Source: DASXRU01 sp033856235 (GTDB lineage Bacteria > Acidobacteriota > Blastocatellia > Pyrinomonadales > Pyrinomonadaceae). From it: a DNA stretch of 19,544 bases. The DNA lies in the NCBI GenBank assembly GCA_033856235.1, contig JAWVFI010000169.1, forward strand, positions 1 through 19,544. The letters are read 5' to 3'. Position numbers and translations under genes: made by a program. Below are positions 12,858-19,544 of this stretch, one piece after another. Below the pieces are notes generated by a model. That model did no database searches. It was not told the origin of the DNA and saw only the letters and a list, made by a program, of their open reading frames with translations. The first letter of the stretch is position 1, and each line of letters begins with the position of its first letter.

Positions 12858-14363
12858 TTACAAGCCCGCCTCGGCTAACTCAATTGCGCGAAACAAAGCC
12901 TGCGCTTTGTTCATCGTTTCCTGGTACTCGCTTTCGGGCACTGAGTCGGCGACGATTCCCGCCCCAGCCTGCACCGTGACGGTGCCGTCGCGCAAAACCA
13001 TGGTGCGAATTGCGATGCAGGAATCAAGGTTGTCGGCATAATCGGCGTACAGCACGGCGCCGGCATACACGCCGCGCGGGACTGGCTCCAACTCCCGCAC
13101 GATTTCCATAGCCCGAATCTTTGGAGCTCCGGTAACAGTCCCCGCGGGAAAACATGAGGCGAGAGCGTCGAAACGATCCAATCCGTCGCGCAACCTCGAT
13201 CGCAGGCTGGTGACCAGATGCTGGACCTGTGAATAGCGTTCGATGCCCATGAGCTCTTCCACCTGCACCGATCCGTAATCGGAAACTCGCCCCAGATCGT
13301 TCCGGCCCAGGTCGACTAACATCGTGTGCTCCGCCACTTCCTTCTCATCGGCGCGCATCTCTTCGCCGAGCATCCAGTCTTCAGCCTCCGTCGCGCCGCG
13401 TTTTCGTGTTCCTGCAATCGGACGGTAATCCAAACGCCGGCCGTGGCAGCGAACCAGCATCTCCGGAGAAGCGCCGATGATCGTCTCATGGCCGAGGCGT
13501 AGGTAATACATGTACGGCGCCGGGTTGGTGGAACGCAACGCACGATACATCATCAGCGGATCGACCGTCGTCGGTTTGGTGAACTGCTGCGAGATTACTG
13601 CCTGATAACAATCGCCCGCGGCGATGTACTCCTGCACAGTTCCCACGGCGGCTTCGAAGTCAGCTTGCGGCCAACTCGATTTGAATCCGTTACTCTCCGG
13701 GCTCACCCGGGTCGTTGCCCTGTGCGACGAAGCCGGCAACCCAGCGGTCAATAAATTTTCCAGCCGGCCGGTTTCAGCCACTGCCTGATCGTAAAGATCG
13801 CGCAACCGCGACGGGTTGCCTTCACTCTCGTCGGTCAGAACCAGGGCAGTGATTTCGATCTGTTGCCGCACGCGGTCGATTGCCAGCAGGGTGCGATAGA
13901 ACATCCACACCGCGTCATCGCTTTCCTTCTCCGGCCCATCTTTATGAAGGACTGGTTCAAACCACTCCGCCGCGCCATACGCGAGATAGCCGACCGCGCC
14001 TCCGGCCAGCGGCGCCAACCCGGCGCGGCGCGCCAGTTTCTGCCGGGAGAAGTATTCCCGGACAAACTCAATCGCGTTCTGATCTTCACGAACTTCTTCG
14101 ATGCCATGGCGCTCGATTACCGTGCGCGAGCCGCGGCCACGGACAATCATCCAGGGATTCGCGCCCAGGAATGAATAACGCGCGAGACGCTCTCCGCCCT
14201 CGATCGACTCCAGTAAAAAAGCGTAAGGCGCGTCCCCGGCGATGAGCATGAAGGCCGCCACTGGTGTCTGCAGATCGGCGAGCATAGTCCGCACCACCGG
14301 CACCGCATTGCCGCGCAGCGCCTCGACTTCGAATTCCTCAAATGTTGCCGGTTGGAGTTTCAC
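12858..14363 (-). CDS. trpE: Anthranilate synthase component I
   Basis: TrpE makes anthranilate from chorismate with ammonia supplied by TrpG, the committed step of tryptophan synthesis. The 501-residue product has the N-terminal region with the LLES motif (50-53) linked in the family to tryptophan feedback binding. The chorismate-binding domain (about 220-495) contains RPIAGTRKRG, EHTMLVDLGRND, FPAGTVTGAPKIRAME and VQAGAGIVADS. The start is taken as GTG at 14363 (VKLQPATFEEFEVEA). The frame stays open to an ATG at 14444, but the extra 27 residues (including QPPATAGGSD) are translation of repeat B2 and have no family counterpart. No good Shine-Dalgarno is visible at either place. I see no Trp-rich leader peptide or attenuator upstream. 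Confidence 0.95.
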   Translation of the reverse strand: MKLQPATFEEFEVEALRGNAVPVVRTMLADLQTPVAAFMLIAGDAPYAFLLESIEGGERLARYSFLGANPWMIVRGRGSRTVIERHGIEEVREDQNAIEFVREYFSRQKLARRAGLAPLAGGAVGYLAYGAAEWFEPVLHKDGPEKESDDAVWMFYRTLLAIDRVRQQIEITALVLTDESEGNPSRLRDLYDQAVAETGRLENLLTAGLPASSHRATTRVSPESNGFKSSWPQADFEAAVGTVQEYIAAGDCYQAVISQQFTKPTTVDPLMMYRALRSTNPAPYMYYLRLGHETIIGASPEMLVRCHGRRLDYRPIAGTRKRGATEAEDWMLGEEMRADEKEVAEHTMLVDLGRNDLGRVSDYGSVQVEELMGIERYSQVQHLVTSLRSRLRDGLDRFDALASCFPAGTVTGAPKIRAMEIVRELEPVPRGVYAGAVLYADYADNLDSCIAIRTMVLRDGTVTVQAGAGIVADSVPESEYQETMNKAQALFRAIELAEAGL

Positions 14364-14390
14364 TATCAAATAAAAAGAGAGTGCGCATAG

Positions 14391-14485
14391 GTCAGAACCG
14401 CCTGCGGTAGCGGGCGGTTGAACACGCGTTATCAGATCCGTCAAACCCGAGCGTTCAACCGCCCGCTACCGCAGGCGGTTCTGAC
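14391..14485. repeat. Family B inverted doublet, copy B2 (SDR-trpE gap)
   Basis: Arms at 14391-14421 and 14455-14485 form a perfect 31-bp inverted repeat with a 33-nt spacer. Each arm also folds alone through AACCGCC pairing with GGCGGTT around a TGCGGTAGCG loop. Copy B1 at 3640 has the same arms with several changes. A small separate palindrome, CGTTCGC-TTT-GCGAACG, lies next to it at 14498-14514. The element sits 28 bp upstream of the chosen trpE start. Confidence 0.92.
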
Positions 14486-14540
14486 TTCGGCGCCAGTCGT
14501 TCGCTTTGCGAACGGGTTAATTCTCAACGCCGGCTAACAA

Positions 14541-15344
14541 TCAGGACAATGCGTTCGACGCCAGCCAGTTCCCGCCATCCACGACGAGGACCGCGCCGTT
14601 AATAAAGCTCGCGGCGTCGGAACAAAGGAACACTGCTGCCTTTTCGATGTCGCTGATGCGGCCAAAGCGTCCGAGGGGAATGTGACGGAGCAGTTTCTCT
14701 TTTACCGGGGGCGGGACCAGGCGCTTCATGCCTTCGGTATCTTCGATTGGTCCGGGGGCGATGGCATTCACGCGAATGCCGTGGCGGCCCCACTCAACAG
14801 CCAGGTTGCGCGTCAACGCATCCACTCCGGCTTTCGCCGCGGAAACATGTAGTTGGTAAGGCGTGCCACCATAATGCAGCGTGGCGCTGATGTTCAGAAT
14901 CTGCCCGCCGTTCTTTTTCAACTCCGCAAAGGCTGCGCGACAGACGTTGAAGGTGCCCTTCAGGTCGATGTCCACAACCGTGCCAAACCCGTTCGGTGAC
15001 AACTCGGCTGCGGGACTAAGGAAGTTTCCCGCTGCGCCGTTGACGACGATATCGATCTTGCCGAAACGCTCGATGGTAGCGGCGATTGCCTTTTCAACCT
15101 CCTCGGGCTTGCGCACATCCGCAGCCACCGCAGACGCTTCACCGTGGTCGGGGTTGGCCGCGTGTGCGTCGTTGATTGCCTGCGCCGCGGGTGCGAGATG
15201 TTCGATGCTGCGGCTGACCAACGCCACCTGAGCGCCCGCTTCGGCGAGTGCGCGCGCCACGCCGCCTGTGATTCCCGTGCCCCCGCCAGTTACGAACGCA
15301 ACGTGGCCTTTCAAGATCCCGTCCGCGAAAATGTTAGTTGTCAT
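14541..15344 (-). CDS. SDR oxidoreductase, 2,4-dienoyl-CoA reductase-like
   Basis: A short-chain dehydrogenase/reductase of 267 residues, probably an NADPH-dependent 2,4-dienoyl-CoA reductase acting in beta-oxidation of unsaturated fatty acids. The cofactor loop TGGGTGI is at 19-25, followed by NGAAGNF (102-108) and DIDLKGTFNVCRAAF. LAVEWGRHGIRVNAIAPGPI and EDTEG match the DECR subgroup closely. The classical YxxxK motif is changed: Lys171 is present but the Tyr position is Val167. DECR enzymes also lack that Tyr; Tyr158 could substitute. The ATG at 15344 has an AAAGAAG-like site close upstream. The neighbours give no fatty-acid context, so the substrate rests on sequence similarity recalled from memory. 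Confidence 0.85.
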   Translation of the reverse strand: MTTNIFADGILKGHVAFVTGGGTGITGGVARALAEAGAQVALVSRSIEHLAPAAQAINDAHAANPDHGEASAVAADVRKPEEVEKAIAATIERFGKIDIVVNGAAGNFLSPAAELSPNGFGTVVDIDLKGTFNVCRAAFAELKKNGGQILNISATLHYGGTPYQLHVSAAKAGVDALTRNLAVEWGRHGIRVNAIAPGPIEDTEGMKRLVPPPVKEKLLRHIPLGRFGRISDIEKAAVFLCSDAASFINGAVLVVDGGNWLASNALS

Positions 15345-15391
15345 AACTTCTTTGAAGTGTTCGCTAATCGGCAGACACCGATTCTGGTGTT

Positions 15392-15456
15392 CGACAAACT
15401 TCAGTTTGTCGCTGTGATTAAAGTGTTAACTTGAAACGACAAACTGAAGTTTGTCG
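15392..15456. repeat. Family A-like inverted doublet, copy A4 (dikinase-SDR gap)
   Basis: The 20-bp arms 15392-15411 and 15437-15456 are perfect inverses of each other. Each is also a perfect 9-bp hairpin stem: CGACAAACT-TC-AGTTTGTCG and CGACAAACT-GA-AGTTTGTCG. The 25-nt spacer is AT-rich. The core CAAACT/AGTTTG is shared with A1-A3, but the outer CGA/TCG is different. It ends six bases before the dikinase stop. Confidence 0.88.
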
Positions 15457-15462
15457 GACATT

Positions 15463-17400
15463 TTACCCGCCGGCAATGAATGGGCGCGCCTGGACGATAT
15501 AAATCTGGCCTTTCATATAAGCCCATTCGATGTCCTGATCCTTTTCGCCAAACACGCGCTTGATGGCGGCGGCCGCCGCGGCCAAACGCCTGACCACATC
15601 GTCAGTTAACACGACGCGCTCTCCAGTGATGGGAACCTCTTTGACTCCGCCGCGCTCATCGAAGGTCAGCAGGCTGTCCTCCGCGGAACGCGTCAGCACG
15701 CGCACGGCCTGACTGCGAACCCGGAAGACGATTTGCTCGGCGATCTTTTGGCCCTCGACCACCTTAATTCCAAGACCGCGTTTGGCGCTGATGTAAATCG
15801 CGCCCTGGTTATCACGATCAAACGGATCGGCGGTAATCATCACTCCGGAACTTTCGGAATTGATGCCCTCCTGAATCAGGACCGCCATGTAACTCAGCGA
15901 ATGATCGACGCCGGCCCGCTCCCGGGCCTCGTACGCTTCGAAGTTCCACAGCGACGCCCAAACCGTCTTGATTGCTTCGATCAATTGGGCATCGCCACGC
16001 ACGTTCGGCACGGTGGTGTAGAGCCCGGCGCCACTAAAGTTCGGCAGGTCTTCTACGTTCGAAGAACTACGCACGAACAACCCTTTGCCGGGAAACTGTT
16101 GCGCCGCCCGGCGAGTAACCTCCGCGCGCAAACTTTCGTTAATACGGCCGCGCTGGATTCGCTCTCTCATGGCTGTCAAACGCTCGCGCCGGTAGGCCGG
16201 ATCGTGAACGAAACGCTTGTCCCCCATCATCTCGTACAGCGCGCTCTCCAGATTGTTTTCCTTGATGAACTGGTCGTAATAGAAGAACGGCAACGCGAAG
16301 CCATCGGGCACGACGATCCCGGGCAGGCGAGAGTTCATCACCTCACCGAGATTCGCCGACTTCCCGCCATAAGCGATCGAGGCTCCCTTTCGTTGTTGCC
16401 GAAGTCCGGCGATGCGCTGCTCAGACAGATTCGCGTGTGGCTTCATCACATCCAGCCGCGCGGCCAGTCGCTGCTGATACTGCTTTAACTCGTTAAGGTC
16501 GGCGCGCTTGATGTCATACGTGTCGCGCTTCGTCTCAAACGAAACCCACCAGCCGTCATATTGCTTCAGCAGCTCCGGCGCATTCTTGATGTAGGCATTC
16601 GGCACTCCCCAACCCTTCGCCAGCAGGTTGATGTGCGATAGCGGCGTTGACGGTTGCGATGTGATCACTCCGGCGACGGGAGGGAGCTGAATCGGAACTT
16701 CATTGAGAACGACAATCTCGTTGAATCCGATCTCCACGTGATCGTCAAGCTTGGGAATAACATGAATCCGTCCCAGCCCGCGCGCGATGTTCAGCGCCTG
16801 ATAGGCCTGCTCTTTGGCAATCTCATTCTGCGATACACGCTGCAAGCCTTCGATCCGCGCTGAAACGTCGTCTTGCCGCAGGGAATTAGGCTTGTACCGC
16901 ACGGGCGTGAAAAAGCTCTTATTGATTAAGTCGGAAGTGAGTTTGATTTGCTCAGCCGGAATCAAATCACCTTCCCAGAACTCAAAGGTCCAAGCGCGCA
17001 CCGGAGTCTGATAGGCCACTGTGCCTAAGATAAAACGACGGTTTGGTTTCAGGTAATTGTTTTCAAAGAACTCTCGTCCGCGCTCAAGCGAAAGATAGGT
17101 ACCGTTGACGAAGTCTTTATGAAAGGCGTAGCGCTTCGTATTCACATAATAGATCTTGTTCCCGTCTTTGCGATCGATGACGAAGAGCACATGCGGCAAT
17201 GCATACGGTGTGTTTTGATCATAGACCACGGCCAACGAATCGAATTCGGACCTGTTATGGATAGCGGAAAGCGAGCGTTGGGTTGTGCGGGATTCAACGT
17301 CAGGCTTTTGGGTAAAAGCACTTTCCGCTCCCAACAGGCATAGGAATGCCACTAGCATTCCGGGAAGGATCAGCCATGCCCTGGGTCTCGCATTTATCAT
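15463..17400 (-). CDS. Exported PEP/pyruvate-dikinase-like protein (GWD-type domain order)
   Basis: A 645-residue protein with an N-terminal signal peptide (MINARPRAWL, then a hydrophobic run to about 24). A region of unknown fold covers about 35-230. A swivelling phosphohistidine domain (about 230-290) has the candidate acceptor His256 in TPLSHINLLAKGWGVP. A C-terminal ATP-grasp PEP/pyruvate-binding domain (about 340-645) has YGGKSANLG (344-352), FVRSSSNVEDLPNFSGAG and DIEWAYMKGQIYIVQARP (623-640). The His domain precedes the ATP domain, the reverse of PEP synthase and pyruvate phosphate dikinase, and there is no PEP-binding TIM barrel; alpha-glucan water dikinases share this order. No carbohydrate-binding module is recognisable. 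The substrate is unknown. Use of ATP outside the cytoplasm would be odd, so the signal may be an anchor. No clear ribosome site. Confidence 0.85.
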   Translation of the reverse strand: MINARPRAWLILPGMLVAFLCLLGAESAFTQKPDVESRTTQRSLSAIHNRSEFDSLAVVYDQNTPYALPHVLFVIDRKDGNKIYYVNTKRYAFHKDFVNGTYLSLERGREFFENNYLKPNRRFILGTVAYQTPVRAWTFEFWEGDLIPAEQIKLTSDLINKSFFTPVRYKPNSLRQDDVSARIEGLQRVSQNEIAKEQAYQALNIARGLGRIHVIPKLDDHVEIGFNEIVVLNEVPIQLPPVAGVITSQPSTPLSHINLLAKGWGVPNAYIKNAPELLKQYDGWWVSFETKRDTYDIKRADLNELKQYQQRLAARLDVMKPHANLSEQRIAGLRQQRKGASIAYGGKSANLGEVMNSRLPGIVVPDGFALPFFYYDQFIKENNLESALYEMMGDKRFVHDPAYRRERLTAMRERIQRGRINESLRAEVTRRAAQQFPGKGLFVRSSSNVEDLPNFSGAGLYTTVPNVRGDAQLIEAIKTVWASLWNFEAYEARERAGVDHSLSYMAVLIQEGINSESSGVMITADPFDRDNQGAIYISAKRGLGIKVVEGQKIAEQIVFRVRSQAVRVLTRSAEDSLLTFDERGGVKEVPITGERVVLTDDVVRRLAAAAAAIKRVFGEKDQDIEWAYMKGQIYIVQARPFIAGG

Positions 17401-17479
17401 GAGTATTAACTCGAACGCTTAGTTGCCCCGACCATTGGTGAAGGAACGCTCGACGACCGCTATCAGGGAGTTAAGCCGC

Positions 17480-17734
17480 TCATTCGTTTCCGCAGCAGTT
17501 TAATCTGTCCGTTTCTGTGCCTTCCACCATTTGCAGCTGAGTCGCAGCTATTTGACCCACCAACCCTACCACTGTCCCCAGGGCTTCTTCGGTACGCAAC
17601 TGCGACTCGATCACCTTCTGTAGTCCACTCGAAACCTTCTGCATGTCACTTGTAACATTGTGCAGATCAGACGCAAATTGTGCTTGCCGCTTTAAGAAAA
17701 ACTCTGACCTTTCCTCCATTTCATCATCGGTCAT
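17480..17734 (-). CDS. Small coiled-coil protein of unknown function
   Basis: An 84-residue, mostly helical protein. It begins MTDDEMEERSEFFLKRQAQF, continues with heptad-like helices (LHNVTSDMQKVSSGLQKVIESQL) and ends in a short polar tail with two Cys (LNCCGNE). No signal peptide or catalytic motif is seen. The ATG is one base after the decarboxylase stop, with GGAAGGA 7 nt upstream inside the decarboxylase's last codons, so translation is probably coupled. The good ribosome site and tight spacing argue that it is a real gene. It resembles short coiled-coil hypothetical proteins I recall from acidobacterial genomes, but I cannot name a family. It may oligomerise. Confidence 0.72.
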   Translation of the reverse strand: MTDDEMEERSEFFLKRQAQFASDLHNVTSDMQKVSSGLQKVIESQLRTEEALGTVVGLVGQIAATQLQMVEGTETDRLNCCGNE

Positions 17735-17735
17735 G

Positions 17736-19187
17736 TCAAAATCCTTCCTGCAAAAGCCCGCCGGCTACACGTTGTAACAATTCTACCAGATCATCAATGT
17801 GCCGCCTCTCAGTGAGGAAGCTGTTGATGTTTATGCGCAACGCTCGCCGTCCATGCAACACCGTCGATGGGAAGAAGGCTTCGCGGCTTTGCTCAATTCT
17901 TTGCTGGAAAGCTTGCTGAATCCGATCTTGTTGGGTCACCTCCAAGTGGCGAGCTGCCGGTGGGAGAAAGCGAAAGCAACACACTGCAGTCTCAACTTCG
18001 CCCACCCTTTCAAAGTCCGGCAGCTCATCCAGCCTCCCCGCCAGGTAACGCGTCAACTCGATATGGCGCTCTACAACCTCGGCGTAGCCCTGCTTGCCCA
18101 TAAACTTCAACGCCATCCACACCTTCAGCGCGTTGAAGCGTCGAGTACCCATCTGGCCATATCGAAAGAAATCATATTCGACGTCGGTGCCGCCTCTATC
18201 TTCATTGAGATATTCCGGCGTAATGTCGAACGCATCACGCAACACCCGCGCGCCGTCCCGCACGAGCGTCGCGCCGCAAACAAAGGGCACGAACATCCAC
18301 TTGTGAGGATCGAAGGTTATGGAGTCGGCCAGTTCAAGTCCTCGCAACTGCGGTTTGTGTTTGTCGGAAAAGGCGAGTCCCCCACCATAAGCGGCATCGG
18401 CGTGAAACCAACAATTGTTATCGCGCGCAAGGGCGGCTAATTCCACCAGCGGATCGATGATTCCGGTAGATGTAGCGCCGGCCAGCCCTACAATGCAGCA
18501 GGGCGTAAGGCCTTCGTTGCGATCCTGTTTGATGGCTTCGGTAAGATCATCGACCCGAATATGAAAACGATCGTCGGTGGCAATCTTCCGCAAACTCTTC
18601 CGGCCCAGGCCGAGAATGTCCAAGCTCTTTTCCAGCGAAAAGTGACATTGCTCGGAGGCGTAAACTACCAGCTTTCCATTTGCCTGAACTCCTGAAACGG
18701 AAATCTCCTTGTCAACACTATCGCGAGCGCATTTCAGGGCCAGCAGATTTGCTTCCGAGCCCCCACTGGCTAAGACGCCAAAACTATCCGGTCCATAACC
18801 GACCAGTTCGCATAACCACCTGATGACCTGCGTCTCCACGAGCGCTGACGATGGACCATTGCGCCAGGCGCCGGCGTTTTGATTCAAGGCCGAACACAAA
18901 GCATCCGCCCAAACGCCGATGGGCAGGGGCGCGGGATTGAATTGGCCGAAGTAGCGCGGGCTGGAAATCTGCATCGCATGCGCTGCGATGTCGCTGGTAA
19001 AACGTTCCAATACTTCGTCGGCCGTTGAGCCGGTCTGCGGGATGGGCTCCGAAAAAAGCTTTGCCAGATCCGCCGGAGATGCCTGGGAAGTTACCGGTAG
19101 GTGCTCAAGCTTACTCGCGTAGTCGCTGATGATTCGCGTCACGGCATTGCCGAGACTCTCGTGTTGCTGGCTTAATGATTCGCTCAT
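17736..19187 (-). CDS. Group II PLP-dependent amino-acid decarboxylase
   Basis: A 483-residue pyridoxal-phosphate enzyme of the aromatic-amino-acid/glutamate/diaminobutyrate decarboxylase family, removing CO2 from an L-amino acid to give an amine. The PLP lysine is Lys296 in SITFDPHKWMFVPF. Asp264 (WFHADAAYGG) holds the pyridine nitrogen and His182 (SEQCHFSLEKS) stacks on the ring. GVLASGGSEANLLAL (137-151) and NQNAGAWRNGPSSALVE are family motifs. The C-terminal small domain ends LRININSFLTERRHIDDLVELL. The substrate cannot be set from sequence alone; aromatic residues are plausible. The ATG at 19187 gives a normal N-terminus but has no evident Shine-Dalgarno. It heads the minus-strand run and diverges from rsmG across 44 bp. 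Confidence 0.92.
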   Translation of the reverse strand: MSESLSQQHESLGNAVTRIISDYASKLEHLPVTSQASPADLAKLFSEPIPQTGSTADEVLERFTSDIAAHAMQISSPRYFGQFNPAPLPIGVWADALCSALNQNAGAWRNGPSSALVETQVIRWLCELVGYGPDSFGVLASGGSEANLLALKCARDSVDKEISVSGVQANGKLVVYASEQCHFSLEKSLDILGLGRKSLRKIATDDRFHIRVDDLTEAIKQDRNEGLTPCCIVGLAGATSTGIIDPLVELAALARDNNCWFHADAAYGGGLAFSDKHKPQLRGLELADSITFDPHKWMFVPFVCGATLVRDGARVLRDAFDITPEYLNEDRGGTDVEYDFFRYGQMGTRRFNALKVWMALKFMGKQGYAEVVERHIELTRYLAGRLDELPDFERVGEVETAVCCFRFLPPAARHLEVTQQDRIQQAFQQRIEQSREAFFPSTVLHGRRALRININSFLTERRHIDDLVELLQRVAGGLLQEGF

Positions 19188-19231
19188 GTTATTTTTAGGC
19201 GGCAGGTTTCAGCCGAGCTCATTCTTTCTTA
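19188..19231. promoter_or_regulatory. Short divergent region between the decarboxylase and rsmG
   Basis: Only 44 bp separate the two divergent start codons. The region contains TTATTTTTA near the decarboxylase side. No clear -35/-10 pair or ribosome site could be assigned, so promoters probably overlap or extend into the coding regions. Confidence 0.3.
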
Positions 19232-19544
19232 ATGACAACGACGAATAAAACGGAATTCACTGACACCTTGCGGCGGGACGTCTCGCTCTTCGGCGTCAGC
19301 CTTGGCCCGCACGAACTTTCTCAATTGACCGCGTATTATGAACTTCTGCTGCACTGGAATCCACGGCTCCACCTGGTCGCCCCCTGTTCACCGGCCGAGT
19401 TTGCCAGGCGTCACGTCCTCGAGTCTCTCCTGGTTTTGCCTTATCTGAAGTCCGGCGCGCGCGTGGTTGATGTGGGCTCGGGCGCGGGGCTGCCAATCAT
19501 TCCCTGTCTGCTTGCTCGCCCAGACATTAGCGCTACCCTAATCG
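19232..19544 (+). CDS. rsmG: 16S rRNA (guanine-N7) methyltransferase RsmG, 5' part
   Basis: RsmG (GidB) methylates G527 of 16S rRNA (E. coli numbering) using S-adenosylmethionine. The window ends after 104 codons of an open frame, so this is the N-terminal half only. LTAYYELLLHWNPRLHLVAP (about 32-51) matches the family's substrate-binding helix, where many members read YLxLLxxWNxxxNLT. The SAM-binding motif I is VVDVGSGAGLPI (78-89). The ATG at 19232 is the only reasonable start but has no clear Shine-Dalgarno. It is the only gene on the plus strand and diverges from the decarboxylase. The rest of the gene lies beyond the window edge. Confidence 0.93.
   Translation, partial: MTTTNKTEFTDTLRRDVSLFGVSLGPHELSQLTAYYELLLHWNPRLHLVAPCSPAEFARRHVLESLLVLPYLKSGARVVDVGSGAGLPIIPCLLARPDISATLI

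Noticed and set aside
14498..14514. CGTTCGC-TTT-GCGAACG hairpin as terminator of the SDR gene
   Set aside because: The stem is good but no T-run follows it in the gene direction.
14364..14540. trp attenuator, leader peptide or T-box upstream of trpE
   Set aside because: No short frame with clustered Trp codons, no T-box specifier features and no T-run after a hairpin; the space is taken up by element B2 and a small palindrome.
15733..16488. Open frame of 251 codons on the plus strand
   Set aside because: It is fully antisense to the dikinase-like gene, has no recognisable motif and is explained by codon bias of the gene opposite.
17799..18440. Open frame of 213 codons on the plus strand
   Set aside because: It is antisense to the PLP decarboxylase, whose conserved motifs fix the real coding strand; the translated product looks composition-driven.

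Overview
This window reads as a chromosomal segment of a Gram-negative-type bacterium, most likely an Acidobacteriota member near Blastocatellia/Pyrinomonadales. That placement is an inference from the overall look of the proteins (RecA, dienoyl-CoA-reductase-like SDR, S9 peptidase) and from the intergenic repeat vocabulary. It was not tested against any database. Several products carry secretion signals or a lipobox, which fits a diderm.

Layout: seventeen genes lie on the minus strand, and one partial gene (rsmG) leaves on the plus strand at the right edge. In transcription order, right to left: PLP-dependent decarboxylase, small coiled-coil protein, secreted dikinase-like protein, SDR (dienoyl-CoA-reductase-like), trpE, secreted cyclophilin, ankyrin lipoprotein, trpG, trpD, trpC, trpF, GGDEF protein, secreted S9 peptidase, trpB, trpA, recA. 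The seven trp genes are all present in the classical order E-G-D-C-F-B-A and together cover chorismate to tryptophan. Two foreign gene pairs interrupt them: cyclophilin plus ankyrin between E and G, and GGDEF plus peptidase between F and B. recA follows trpA after a 350-bp gap with its own possible promoter and SOS-like site.

The most unusual content is between the genes. Most gaps hold a structured repeat, and several families coexist in 19.5 kb. Families A, B and E are doublets of inverted arms in which each arm is itself a hairpin, the architecture of REP doublets (REPINs). Family C is a pair of inverted arrays with a 10-bp period. Family D is a pair of inverted arrays with a 7-bp period; the largest fills the whole 582-bp trpG/ankyrin gap and has a 16-bp perfect hairpin at its middle. 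In family A the only two differences between the arms of one copy form a compensated base pair of the inner hairpin, and a second copy shows the wobble intermediate. Several elements abut start codons of trp genes that lack a visible Shine-Dalgarno, and some extend reading frames artificially (TrpE, S9 peptidase, TrpF, cyclophilin), so naive gene calls there start too early.

Other points of note are a GGDEF protein with a degenerate receiver domain, a signal-peptide-bearing dikinase with the domain order of glucan-water dikinases, and a TrpD with an altered PRPP loop.
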